Origin: DATJLY01 sp963773665
GTDB lineage: Bacteria; Pseudomonadota; Alphaproteobacteria; ATCC43930; CGMCC-115725
Reading direction: 5' to 3'
Length of the DNA: 64,000 nt
Assembly (NCBI GenBank): GCA_963773665.1
Contig: CAVZBZ010000003.1
Coordinates: 186,001-250,000 of the forward strand
Part shown: positions 9,979-18,706 of the stretch, one piece after another
Numbering within the stretch: the stretch's first letter is position 1
How the letters are laid out: each line of letters begins with the position of its first letter
Position numbers and translations under genes: made by a program
Notes under the pieces: model-generated
What the model saw: the letters and a program-made list of their open reading frames with translations, nothing else
Database searches by the model: none
Told to the model about the DNA's origin: nothing

Positions 9979-11362
9979 TCGCCGTCACGTCGCCATCGAT
10001 CGAGATCGCGGTCGAAGCGGCGGTGCCGCCGGCCTCGAGCGCAAGACCCGCGGACTCCATTACCGCCGTCTCGACGGTTATGGTGCCGCCGGCAGCCGCG
10101 CTTTCGAGCGTGAGCGGGGCTGCGAACGACAAGGTTCCGCTCGCGCCGTTATTTATGTCGAGGGCGCCGGTGCCGTCGGCGCGGCCGATGGTGAGACCGG
10201 TGAAGCCCGCGCCGATGCCGCCGCCGCTGCCGAGATTGCCGAGGCTCGCCGTACTGAGCGCAAAGGTGCCGGTGGCGCTGTCGCCGAGCGCGATGGTCGA
10301 TCCGGCGGTGCTGGGTGCGACGGTCAAGGCGCCGCCGCCCTCGACCGTGGCGTTGACCGCAATCGTCGCCGCGCTCAGCGCGATGTCGCCGGCGCCGCTG
10401 TTGCCGATCGCGCCGTTCAAGGTAAGGAGCCCGGTTCCGGCCGCACCCGAATCTGCGGTGAGGGTGATCCCGCCGGTGGTGGTCGCGCCCACCGTGTCGG
10501 CGGCGGACGCGCCGAGCGTCACGTTGCGCTGCGCCGTCACGGTGATGCCGCCGCTGCCGGCATCGAGCGTGCCGCCCGCCGCGCCGGAGATGTCGCCGTT
10601 CGTCGCCGTCAGCGACAGCGAAGCCGTGCCGCTCGTCGCGACCGCAGCGTCGAACGAGATCGCGGTCGCGCCCGCCTTGTTCGCGGCGAGCGACATCGAG
10701 TTCGTATCGGACAGCGCCGTCTCGACGTTTATGGTGCCGCCGGCAGCCGCGCTTTCGAGCGTGAGCGGGGCTGCGAACGACAAGGTTCCGCTCGCGCCGT
10801 TATTTATGTCGAGGGCGCCGGTGCCGTCGGCGCGGCCGATGGTGAGACCGGTGAAGCCCGCGCCGATGCCGCCGCCGCTGCCGAGATTGCCGAGGCTCGC
10901 CGCATTCAGCGCAAAGGTGCCGGTGGCGCTGTCGCCGAGCGCGATGGTCGATCCGGCGGTGCTGGGTGCGACGGTCAAGGTGCCGCCGCCCTCGACCGTG
11001 GCGTTGACTGCGATCGTTGCCACGCTCAGCGCGATGTCGCCGGCGCCGCTGTTGCCGATCGCGCCGTTCAGGGTAAGGAGCCCGGTTCCGGCCGCGCCCG
11101 AATCCGCGGTAAGCATGATCCCGCCGGTGGTGGTCGCGCCCACGCTTGCTTCGAGGTCGAGATCGCTCGAGGCGCCGAGCGAAATGGATCCGCCGCTGCT
11201 ATCGACCGGTTGATCGATCGTGACGCTGCCGGCCGCGTTGGCGAGCGAGATGTTGGCCGCGCCGAACAGGCCGCTGACCGCGCTGAACGTCACCGGAGCG
11301 ATCGACAAATCCTGAGTCGCGATGACGAGCGCGTTGGCGCCGGTGCCGCCGCTCGAACTCAT
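9970..11362 (-). pseudogene. TpsA-type exoprotein, middle segment (frame 2 of 3)
   Basis: About 465 codons of clear FHA-like repeat protein lie in a frame different from both neighbours. Entry is near 11362, where frame 1 ends in GTTIN and this frame continues SSSGGTGANALVIATQDLS. Exit is near 9968, where GGC-GAC-GTT-CGG replaces the expected GGC-GAC-GTC-GGG. Both joins need a +1 shift (one extra base). There is no start codon with a ribosome binding site at the top, so it cannot be an independent gene. It contains its own internal duplication of about 140 residues (offset 651 bp). Either the gene is broken or the assembly has two one-base insertions. Confidence 0.65.
10072..11146 (-). repeat. 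Direct repeat pair, offset 651 bp, in middle of tpsA
   Basis: About 420 bp at 10072-10495 recurs at 10723-11146. Both encode a TTGGI.LTADSGAAGTGLLT to LESAAAGGTI segment of about 140 residues. The copies are nearly identical, with small differences such as TASLGNLG versus AASLGNLG context changes. The offset is a whole number of codons (217). Confidence 0.75.
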
Positions 11363-13190
11363 TGATCGTCGTGCCGTTGTCGTCGGTCGGCGTGGTGGTC
11401 GTCGGCGTCGTTCCGGCAGTAAAGCTGACGCCCGACGGCGCGCCGACGACGACGCTTCCGCTCGAGCTGTTCGCGAGGAAGATCCCGCCGGTGGTCGTGG
11501 TCGCCGCCACCGTGCCGAGCCCGGCCGTCGCGATCGGCGCAAGCTGCGTGCCGATACCGCTCCCCGCGGAGAGCGTTACCGCGCCGCCATCCATCTTGAT
11601 GACGTTGCCCGTGGCCTCGGCGATCGCACCGCCCGCCGAAAGGAACAGATTGCCCGCCGTGTCCGAATTGGTGGCAAAATTGACGTTGGCGTTAAGCGAG
11701 ATGTTGTTACCGGCATCGAGACCCAGGGAGACACCCGCCTGCGGGGTAAGGTCGGCATTCACCGTGATGTTGCCACTTGCCGCGACGACCACATTCGAGG
11801 TTGCGTCATTGATTGTCGTCGCCAAGCCAGTCGTCACAGGACCAATGACGAGGTCTGTGCTGGGATCGAGCAGCCACGTTCCGGTCGCGCCCGCCAGCGC
11901 CCGCGTATCGACCGTCCCCGCGACGGCGAGCGAGCGGCCGGATGTTTCCACATAGCCGCCGTTGCCGCCCGCGGCGCCGCCGCGCGCGCTGATCGAGCCG
12001 TCGAACACGGTCGTCCCGTCCGACCACACCGCCACCTTGCCGCCGTCGCCGGTCGTGACGGCGTCGGCGGAAATGGCGGCGCCCGCGGCCACGGTCGTGC
12101 TCGCGGCGTTGGCGAGCGGCCCCGCGCCTCGAAAATCGCCGCCGATCGCCACGGTGCCGCCGCCGGACGCGCCCGAGGCGTCGATCGTGGCGTCGGGACC
12201 GATCGCGACGCTCGTTCCCGTCACCTCGACGGTGCCGCCGGTCTCGCCAGGCTTTTGGCCCGAGACATCGACCGTGCCGCTGACCTGCGCCGCGCCGCCT
12301 TCGATGTCGACGGTGCCGGTCTTCTTTCCCACCGTGCGTGCCGCGAGCGTGCCGCCGCCGGTGACGACGTCGGTGACGATCGTGTCGACCGCGTCGGCCG
12401 TGAGCAGGATCGTGCCGCCGTCGGCGGAGATGCGGCCGGAATTGCTGACGAGCGCCGTGGTCGGCTTGCCATCGATCGTGGCGGGCGCTTGCGCGACCTT
12501 GCTGCCGACAGCGAAATTGATGAGCCCGTCGCCGTAGAAATCGACAGTGAAAGTCTCGGCGCCGCCGAGCACGACCTTGCCGAGCTTCGCCTCGATCACG
12601 CCGGAATTCGCCACTCCGGGCGCCACCAGCGCCGCGAGGCCGTGGTCCTTCACGGAAATGCGCCCGTCATTCACCACGGTCGCGTTGGGGTTCGCGGGCG
12701 GAATGTCGAAGATGAGCCGCCCGGCCATGAAATTTGCATTGCTGATGTCGGACGGCGTCGCCACCAGCGAGTTCACGTCGACGACGCTGCCGTTCAGAAA
12801 CAGGATGCCGGCGCCGTTGACGATCGCGACGTTGCCGTTGGCGATGAGACGGCCGGCGATCAGCGAGGGATCGCCGCCGGTCACGCGGTTCAGCACGAAG
12901 GAGCTGGAATTCGGCTGCAAGAATTGCGTCGTCTCGCCGGCGCCGATGCTGAAGTTCTGCCAGTCGATGATGGCGCGATCGGATTGCTGGTGGACCGCGA
13001 CGGTGCCAGGGGAGGGCTCGGCGATCGCGGCGCTGCCGGCGACCACGGTACCGCCTGTGGGGTTGGCGAGAGCCGGCCCCGCCGCCAGCGCGGCGAGCCA
13101 CGCGGCCGCGGCGAAGCAAGCGCGCCGTCTGCGCCGGCACGCGCCAATGGCTGGAAGCCGCGTCGCGGCACCCAAATCCTTCGCCCCCAC
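11199..13190 (-). CDS. TpsA exoprotein, N-terminal part with signal peptide and TPS secretion domain (frame 1 of 3)
   Basis: This segment carries the export information of the two-partner secreted protein. A GTG start at 13190 follows an in-frame TAG at 13208 and lies 34 bp after the tpsB stop. Residues 1-42 form a long signal peptide (Arg cluster at 19-23, hydrophobic core, cleavage after AGPALA). From residue 43 it matches the haemagglutination-activity/TPS domain: the VAVHQQSDRAIIDWQNFSIG segment, then IANGNVAIVNGAGILFLNG and VVDVNSLVATPSDISNANF near residues 116-153, which correspond to the conserved NPNG(I/L)-type motifs read by the TpsB POTRA domains. Beta-helix repeats follow. Meaningful coding ends near 11362, where the frame is lost; the last ~55 codons down to 11199 are out-of-frame read-through. 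Confidence 0.8.
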   Translation of the reverse strand: MGAKDLGAATRLPAIGACRRRRRACFAAAAWLAALAAGPALANPTGGTVVAGSAAIAEPSPGTVAVHQQSDRAIIDWQNFSIGAGETTQFLQPNSSSFVLNRVTGGDPSLIAGRLIANGNVAIVNGAGILFLNGSVVDVNSLVATPSDISNANFMAGRLIFDIPPANPNATVVNDGRISVKDHGLAALVAPGVANSGVIEAKLGKVVLGGAETFTVDFYGDGLINFAVGSKVAQAPATIDGKPTTALVSNSGRISADGGTILLTADAVDTIVTDVVTGGGTLAARTVGKKTGTVDIEGGAAQVSGTVDVSGQKPGETGGTVEVTGTSVAIGPDATIDASGASGGGTVAIGGDFRGAGPLANAASTTVAAGAAISADAVTTGDGGKVAVWSDGTTVFDGSISARGGAAGGNGGYVETSGRSLAVAGTVDTRALAGATGTWLLDPSTDLVIGPVTTGLATTINDATSNVVVAASGNITVNADLTPQAGVSLGLDAGNNISLNANVNFATNSDTAGNLFLSAGGAIAEATGNVIKMDGGAVTLSAGSGIGTQLAPIATAGLGTVAATTTTGGIFLANSSSGSVVVGAPSGVSFTAGTTPTTTTPTDDNGTTINEFERRHRRQRARHRDSGFVDRSGDVQRGQRPVRRGQHLARQRGRQRHDRSTGR

Positions 13191-13224
13191 CTCGGTCGCC
13201 AGCCGCTAAGTTATTGTTCTCACG

Positions 13225-14994
13225 TCATAAATGCACGGACAGCCGGAAATAGGCTGCATGCTCCAGTTCGCGCGAGCCCGTGGCGCTGTTGGGCCGGCGG
13301 GTAAATCTTTCAACGCCTTCGACCTGCGCGCTCAACCAGGAGGTTAGATTGGCACGAATGCCGGCGCCGGTCGACTGGATGTGGGTGGTCACGTCCGCCG
13401 GCGTGTTGCTCCAGATCTGGGCGATGTCGAAGAAAGCGTAGTACTGCAGCCCGAAATGATAGGCGTGGCCGAAGAGCTGCCCGTCGAGCGTCTGGTTGAG
13501 CTGCGGCTCGATGGTGCCGGCTGCGGCCTTGTCGCCGCTCACCTCGCCGGAATAGAAGCCGCGGCCATATTGCTCGCCGCCGAGCTGTAATTTCTCGGTC
13601 GGCGGCAGGATCGCCGGCGTCCATTGCCCCGTGAACGCCGTCTTGAGCGCGACCGAATAGGTGCTCCACACGAACAGGTTCTGCACGCGAACCAACTCGC
13701 CCGTAAGTTTGTAGAAGTCGTTGCGCTCGAGCGGCCGCGGCGTGTACGGGTCGGTATTTTTCGAGCCGACGAGCTGCGGCAGGCCGCGATGGACGGTGAC
13801 ATCGACCGTGTCGGCCGCGCTGCGGCCGGATCCCAGGAGATCGTCCTGGACCGTGAGCGACTCGCCGACGCGCAGGACGCGCAGCCTGATCTTGCTCAGC
13901 GGATTGAGCAGGCCATCGTTCCCCAACAGCGCGATCTGCGATTGGCTGAAGTCCAAGGCGGCCTTCAGCGATAGCGACAGGCTGCGGCTCAGCAGGAGCG
14001 GGTATTCGAACGATCCGCCGGCGAGGAGAAGGTTGCTGTGATAGCCGGTGTTGGCGAGGATGTTGCCGGGAGTGGAGGTGCCGTAGCCGCCATAGATGCG
14101 GAATTTCAGTCCTTGCGATCCGATGAAGGTCTCGTACGACAGCTGCCCGAACACCTGCTCGGCGTCGAACGGCGTGTCGTAGACATAGATCTGCGTGCGC
14201 TCGCCGAGGCTGGTGAAGGAATTGGCGCTGACGCCGACCAGCATCTCGTTCGGGCCCGCCGTGCGCGGCCCGCGATTGTCGTCGGTGACGAGCAAGTCGA
14301 CGCTCTTCTTCTGGATCTGCGCGACCAGCTCGACCGCGCCGGGCTCGTCGCGCGCCGGGCGCAGGATGGTGCGGATGGTGATGCCGGGAATTTCCTTCGC
14401 CAAAAGCACATAGCGTTCGACGTCGCCGAACCGGGTCGGCCTGCTATCGGTCAGATGGCGCAGGTAGTCGTACACCAGCACCCCGACCGGACCGACCTCG
14501 CCGTCGATCTTGACGTCGCTGATATAGCCTTCGATGACCCGGACGCGCAGCAGGTCGCCGGACGGACCGGGCTCGAGCGTGTCGCGCACGACGGTGAGAA
14601 AGTATCCGTCGTCGCGATACTTGGTCTGGAGCGCGCGGACCGCGTCGGCGATTTGGCTGCGCGGGACGGTGGCGCCGTCGATGCCGGCGAAGAGCGCGGC
14701 AAGCTTGGCGGCGGGATAGACGGTCGCACCGTCGATCGCGACGCCGGTGACGTGAATTGGCGGACCGCCCTCCTCGGGCGCCGCTTCGGGCGGCGCCGCT
14801 TCGGGCGGTGCGACCTCGGGCTGCTGCGGCGGCGCCATCCGCTGGATCGGCGAGGACGGCGGGGCGATGGCCCCGGCAGGGACCTGCGCAAGCGCCAGCC
14901 CGTGCCACGCAGCGAGGAGCGCGAGCGGCGCGCCGCTCAACGCAACGCGGGCGAGGGCGATGACCCGCCGCGCGCCGCCGGGTCGCCGCTTCAT
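13225..14994 (-). CDS. TpsB-family outer-membrane transporter (ShlB/FhaC/HecB type)
   Basis: A 589-residue two-partner secretion transporter that would export the TpsA encoded just downstream. The N-terminus has a signal peptide (hydrophobic stretch LALLAAWHGLALA, about residues 23-35) and a Pro/Ala/Glu-rich linker (about 40-77). A first POTRA domain begins at PIHVTGVAIDGATVYP and contains ALQTKYRDDGYFLTVV. A second POTRA-like segment starts near LRVRVIEGYISDVKIDGEVG. The remainder is a 16-strand-type barrel with NEMLVGVSANSFTSLGERTQ, and LGGEQYGRGFYSGEVSGD, which matches the conserved barrel-plug motif (usually VRGY/F). It ends in YFRLSVHL, a little unlike the common terminal Phe. Length matches the family. 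It lies 55 bp after the OmpA-like gene and 34 bp before tpsA. Confidence 0.88.
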   Translation of the reverse strand: MKRRPGGARRVIALARVALSGAPLALLAAWHGLALAQVPAGAIAPPSSPIQRMAPPQQPEVAPPEAAPPEAAPEEGGPPIHVTGVAIDGATVYPAAKLAALFAGIDGATVPRSQIADAVRALQTKYRDDGYFLTVVRDTLEPGPSGDLLRVRVIEGYISDVKIDGEVGPVGVLVYDYLRHLTDSRPTRFGDVERYVLLAKEIPGITIRTILRPARDEPGAVELVAQIQKKSVDLLVTDDNRGPRTAGPNEMLVGVSANSFTSLGERTQIYVYDTPFDAEQVFGQLSYETFIGSQGLKFRIYGGYGTSTPGNILANTGYHSNLLLAGGSFEYPLLLSRSLSLSLKAALDFSQSQIALLGNDGLLNPLSKIRLRVLRVGESLTVQDDLLGSGRSAADTVDVTVHRGLPQLVGSKNTDPYTPRPLERNDFYKLTGELVRVQNLFVWSTYSVALKTAFTGQWTPAILPPTEKLQLGGEQYGRGFYSGEVSGDKAAAGTIEPQLNQTLDGQLFGHAYHFGLQYYAFFDIAQIWSNTPADVTTHIQSTGAGIRANLTSWLSAQVEGVERFTRRPNSATGSRELEHAAYFRLSVHL

Positions 14995-15049
14995 GCAGGA
15001 CGGGACCTAGCTCGGCCAGCCGCCGGACGTAACGCGGATGCGGCGCGTG

Positions 15050-15592
15050 TCACTGTGCGTACTTCGCGACATGCACGCGGCGGTCGCCGCCGCTCTGCGG
15101 ATTTGCCGGGCCGTCGGCCGCGTCCGCACCGCTGGCGGCGATTTCGATGCGCGCCGGATCGACGCCGAACTCCTTGACGATGTAGTCGCGCACCGTATCG
15201 GCCCGCTTCTCCGATTCCCCACGAGTCGCCTCGGGCGTGCCGCCGGCGTCGGGACCGGACGCGATGACGAATCGCCCGGCTTCACTGGGTGCTGCGGCAA
15301 AATCGGCGCGGTGCGCGAGGATCAGCTCTTTCGCCCGGGCCGAGAGCTGGGTGGCGTGCGCGCCGAATTCGATATCGAATTCGGCGACCGGCGTGGCTTG
15401 CGCCTTGCTCGGCCGGAGCGTGATCGAATGGAGCCGAACGCCGCGAAAATTGAGGACATCCGGGCCATCGGGCGGCATCAGCTTGCCGACGAGCGCATCT
15501 TGGCTCTGGGCGTCGTCGGCGCAGGCGGCGCCCGGCGCGCCGGCACAGATCGCGAGCACGGGGAGGGACCACCAGGGCAATCGCGTGCGCAT
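15050..15592 (-). CDS. OmpA/MotB-domain periplasmic protein
   Basis: A 180-residue protein from an ATG at 15592 preceded by GCGAGGATCGGG; an upstream in-frame start at 15619 is less likely because it would bury the signal peptide. The signal peptide is MRTRLPWWSLPVLAICAGAP ending at GAACA. The C-terminal half has the OmpA-like peptidoglycan-binding pattern: FDIEFGAHATQLSARAKELI, then ESEKRADTVRDYIVKEFGVD, PARIEIAASG and a final DRRVHV. It lacks an N-terminal barrel, so it is a soluble periplasmic or anchored protein. It is the first gene of the secretion operon and may tether the machine to peptidoglycan, which is inference from position. Confidence 0.75.
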   Translation of the reverse strand: MRTRLPWWSLPVLAICAGAPGAACADDAQSQDALVGKLMPPDGPDVLNFRGVRLHSITLRPSKAQATPVAEFDIEFGAHATQLSARAKELILAHRADFAAAPSEAGRFVIASGPDAGGTPEATRGESEKRADTVRDYIVKEFGVDPARIEIAASGADAADGPANPQSGGDRRVHVAKYAQ

Positions 15593-15728
15593 CCCGATCC
15601 TCGCCTTTCGCCCCGCCACGAGGAGCGCATGTGGGCGACGCGACGGCCGCGCAGGACAAGCCCGCGCGAGTCGTGCGCGACCGTCATGCTCTAACGCCCC
15701 GCGGATTCGGTCAACCCCCGATTGAACG

Positions 15729-15779
15729 AGGCGCTAACGCCTTGAAATTCCCGGCTGGACAACGGATGTTCCCATCCGT
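15729..15779. promoter_or_regulatory. Two small dyads in the divergent intergenic region upstream of the Tps operon and MBL operon
   Basis: The 221-bp region between the divergent starts at 15592 and 15814 holds AGGCG-CTAA-CGCCT at 15729-15742 and ACGGATG-TTCC-CATCCGT at 15762-15779, both perfect inverted repeats. They could be operators or short hairpins. On the minus strand a TTGACC lies further toward the OmpA-like gene, but its spacing to TAGAGC is only 15 bases. No regulator gene is adjacent. Confidence 0.35.
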
Positions 15780-15813
15780 CACGTTGCTTCATCCGACACA
15801 GGGGTAGGACCCC

Positions 15814-16824
15814 ATGAGCCTTCCTTCCGACAAAACCGCGCCCTTTGCCGCGCCGGTCGTCAACCGTCTCTCGGTCCGCGTCGTGGTCGATTCGCATTAC
15901 GAGCGCTTCCTGCCGAAGGCGACGCACCCGTCCGTCGCGATCGAGCATGTCGGATCCATTCCCGGCCGGCCGATGGCGACGCTCGCGGGCGAGTGGGGCC
16001 TCTCGCTCCATCTCGAATCCGAGAATGCCGCCGGCAAGGCACAATATCTTCTCGATTTCGGCTACACGCCCGAGATCGTCAACCGCAATCTCGGGCTGCT
16101 CGACATCGATCCGGCGCGGCTCCACGGCCTCATCTTGAGCCATGGCCACCGCGACCATTACGGCGGGCTCGCCGGGTTCGTGACGCAGCATCGCCACCAC
16201 ATGCGCGGCGACCTTGCGCTCTATGTCGGCGCCGAGAACGTGTTCCGCGAGAAATGGATCCGCGAGCCGGGCAGCGAGGGGGTCGTGTCGTGGGGCGCGG
16301 TCGATGCCATGCTGCTCCGCGCCGAGAAGGTTTCGGCCGTGTGCTGCGGCACGCCGCATGCGCTCGAAGGCGCCTTCACCTCGGGCTATATCGAGCGGAG
16401 CTCGTTCGAGGAGGTGACCGGCGGGACAATGGTCGAGCCGGCGGACCATTTCACGCCGGCGGAGCGACAGGGCCAGCTCGTCAAGGACCTCCATCCCGAG
16501 GAGCACGCCACCTGCTACATCGTCAAGGGCCGCGGGCTCGTCGTGATCTCGTCGTGCGGCCATGCCGGCATCGTCAATTCAGTTCGCACGGCAATGGCGG
16601 TCGCCAAAGTCGACCGGCTCCATGCCGTGATCGGCGGCTTCCACCTCACAACGTCGAGGCCCGACTATATCGAGCACACGATCGACGAGCTCGAGGCGCT
16701 CCGGCCCGACGTGGTCGTGCCGATGCATTGCACCGGCGCCGGATTCATCGCCGCGATGCACCGGCGCATGCCCGACCGGATCGTCGCGTCGAACGTCGGC
16801 AGCCGCTTCACCTTCGGAGTGTGA
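15814..16824 (+). CDS. MBL-fold metallo-hydrolase (COG1237-like)
   Basis: A 336-residue metallo-beta-lactamase-fold enzyme. The metal-binding signature HGHRDHYGG lies at residues 110-118. Further ligands or conserved loops follow at SSCGHAG (247-252), GGFHL (H277) and VPMHCTG (H305). The long insertion and SCGHAG loop resemble the dihydropterin/ribofuranosyl-aminobenzene phosphate synthase-like branch (COG1237) rather than glyoxalase II. No signal peptide is visible, so it is cytoplasmic. The start has AGGA five bases upstream. It is the first gene of a four-gene operon (8-bp gap to the next). The substrate cannot be told from sequence; lactone, ester or phosphoester hydrolysis are possible. 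Confidence 0.8.
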   Translation: MSLPSDKTAPFAAPVVNRLSVRVVVDSHYERFLPKATHPSVAIEHVGSIPGRPMATLAGEWGLSLHLESENAAGKAQYLLDFGYTPEIVNRNLGLLDIDPARLHGLILSHGHRDHYGGLAGFVTQHRHHMRGDLALYVGAENVFREKWIREPGSEGVVSWGAVDAMLLRAEKVSAVCCGTPHALEGAFTSGYIERSSFEEVTGGTMVEPADHFTPAERQGQLVKDLHPEEHATCYIVKGRGLVVISSCGHAGIVNSVRTAMAVAKVDRLHAVIGGFHLTTSRPDYIEHTIDELEALRPDVVVPMHCTGAGFIAAMHRRMPDRIVASNVGSRFTFGV

Positions 16825-16832
16825 GGTAAGGG

Positions 16833-17834
16833 GTGAAGATCGTCATACCGGACGATTATCAGGACATCGCCGACAAGCTCGCCTGCTTCTCGCTCATCCG
16901 CCATCACGAGGTGGCGCGCTACACCGATGCCGCGCGCGGCGGCGCACTCGTCGAACGGCTCGGCGACGCCGACGTGGTCGTGGCGATCCGCGAGCGGGTG
17001 CCGTTCTCGCGCGCGCTGCTCGAGCGCCTGCCGAAGCTCCGCCTCATAGCATTGCTCGGGCGCGGCGCCAGGACGATCGACTTCGCCGCCTGTACCGAGC
17101 TCGGCATTCAAGTCGCGACCGGCAAGAGCAACTCGCGGCAATCCCCGGCCGAGCACGCGGTGGCGCTGATCCTGGCCTCGCGCCGCAACATCGCGCGCGA
17201 GGCGGAAGGCATGAAGCGCGGCGCTCTTCCCGCCACGGTGGCGCACCGCGTCGGCGGTTCGACGCTTGGCATTTTCGGTCTTGGCGCGATCGGCGAATGC
17301 GTGGCCGAGGCGGGGCGGGGCCTCGGCATGGCGATCCTGGTCTGGGGCCGCGACGGCTCGCTCGCACGGGCGCGCGCGCAGGGCTATGCGGCGGCGGCGA
17401 GCAAGGAGGAATTGTTCGAGCGCTCGGACGTGCTGTCGCTCCATGTGCGGCTCGGGCCCGAGACGCGCTTCATGGTCGGGCCGGCGGACCTCGCCCGGAT
17501 GAAGCCGACCGCGCTCCTCGTCAACACGGCGCGCGCCGAGCTGATAGCCCCGGGGGCGCTGCTCGCAGCGCTGCGGCAAGGCCGCCCGGGCTTTGCCGCG
17601 GTCGATGTGTACGAGGACGAGCCGGTGGCGATCGACCATCCGTTCCTCGCCATGCCCAACGTCCTCTGCACGCCGCACAGCGCCTGGGCCGAGTGGGACA
17701 ATTTCGAGCTCTATTTCCGCGAAGCCTACGAGCAGATCGCGGCGTTCGAACGGGGCCTGCCGCTCCGTCTCGCCAATCCCGCCGTGAAGCCGCGCGCCGT
17801 GTCTGGCGCGGCGCCGGCGACTGCGCGACAATGA
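16833..17834 (+). CDS. D-2-hydroxyacid dehydrogenase family protein
   Basis: A 333-residue NAD(P)-dependent 2-hydroxyacid dehydrogenase. The Rossmann motif GLGAIG is at residues 149-154. The catalytic triad is recognisable as Arg234 (NTARAEL), Glu263 (VYEDEP) and His282 (TPHSAW). The start is GTG at 16833, supported by GAGGTAAGG just upstream. The stop overlaps the next gene's ATG by 4 bases (ATGA). The family reduces 2-keto acids such as glyoxylate, phosphoglycerate precursors or branched keto acids; the exact substrate is not deducible. Grouping with two oxygenases suggests processing of an oxidised breakdown product. Confidence 0.85.
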   Translation: MKIVIPDDYQDIADKLACFSLIRHHEVARYTDAARGGALVERLGDADVVVAIRERVPFSRALLERLPKLRLIALLGRGARTIDFAACTELGIQVATGKSNSRQSPAEHAVALILASRRNIAREAEGMKRGALPATVAHRVGGSTLGIFGLGAIGECVAEAGRGLGMAILVWGRDGSLARARAQGYAAAASKEELFERSDVLSLHVRLGPETRFMVGPADLARMKPTALLVNTARAELIAPGALLAALRQGRPGFAAVDVYEDEPVAIDHPFLAMPNVLCTPHSAWAEWDNFELYFREAYEQIAAFERGLPLRLANPAVKPRAVSGAAPATARQ

Positions 17835-18706
17835 CGGCGATGGCCGAGACCGTGGCATTTCCGTTGCGCAATTCCCTCGAGATCGTGCCGCTCGGCAGCA
17901 CGCTCGGCGCGGAGATTCGCGGCGTCGATTTCACGCAGGCCGTCGATCGCGCGACGGGACAGGCGATCCACGACGCCCTGATGCGGCACAAGGTCGTCTT
18001 CTTTCGCGGCGCGGCGATGACGCCGGCGCAGCACGTCGCCTTCGGGCGCCTCTTCGGCGAGCTCACCGTGCATCCCTTCGTGCCGCACCTCGACGAGCAT
18101 CCCGAGGTGGTGGTGCTCGACAATCACAAGGACAATCCCGTCTTTTCGACCGACGTGTGGCATTCCGACGAGACGTTCCGGCTGGTGCCGCCGATGGGCT
18201 CGATCCTGCGCTGCATCCGCCGTCCGCCGCGCGGCGGCGATACGCTCTGGGCCGACATGGGCGCCGCCTACGAGGGCCTCTCCGACAAGATGCAGCACTT
18301 CCTTTCGGGCCTCGAGGCGGTGCACGATTTCCAGAATTTCCGGCACAAGTTCGATCACTTGCCGCCGCGCGAGAAGCACGCGAAGCTCGCGGAGATGGAA
18401 GAGGAGCTGCCCAATCCCGTTCGGCCGGTGGTCCGCACGCATCCGGTGACGGGCCAGAAGATTCTCTTCGTCAACGAGCAGTTCACGATCGCGGTGAAGG
18501 GCATGCGCGAGGACGAGAGCCGCGCGCTTCTGGCCTTCCTGTTCGAGCAGCCGCGCATCCCGGAATACCAGTTCCGCTTCCGCTGGGAGGTTGACGACAT
18601 GGTGTTCTGGGACAACCGCCCGACGCAGCACTACGCGTCGAACGACTATTATCCCGAGCGGCGCACCATGCACCGCGTCACCATCAGGGCCGATAAGCCG
18701 GCGTGA
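17831..18706 (+). CDS. TauD/TfdA-family Fe(II)/2-oxoglutarate dioxygenase
   Basis: A 291-residue non-haem iron dioxygenase that would couple 2-oxoglutarate decarboxylation to hydroxylation of a small substrate. Iron ligands: His111 and Asp113 (VWHSDETF) and His267 (DNRPTQHYA). Arg282 (MHRVTI) fits the 2-oxoglutarate carboxylate clamp. The start used is the ATG inside the ATGA overlap with the dehydrogenase stop; an in-frame ATG three codons later (17840) is also possible. It ends in a GTGA overlap with the monooxygenase. A paralogue lies at 24202, with limited similarity outside the motifs. Family substrates include taurine, phenoxyacetates and alkyl sulfates. Confidence 0.85.
   Translation: MTAMAETVAFPLRNSLEIVPLGSTLGAEIRGVDFTQAVDRATGQAIHDALMRHKVVFFRGAAMTPAQHVAFGRLFGELTVHPFVPHLDEHPEVVVLDNHKDNPVFSTDVWHSDETFRLVPPMGSILRCIRRPPRGGDTLWADMGAAYEGLSDKMQHFLSGLEAVHDFQNFRHKFDHLPPREKHAKLAEMEEELPNPVRPVVRTHPVTGQKILFVNEQFTIAVKGMREDESRALLAFLFEQPRIPEYQFRFRWEVDDMVFWDNRPTQHYASNDYYPERRTMHRVTIRADKPA

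Noticed and set aside
181..13190. Contact-dependent inhibition (CdiA/CdiI) system
   Set aside because: No VENN-type motif, no toxin-like C-terminus and no immunity gene follow; the next gene is a lipoprotein.
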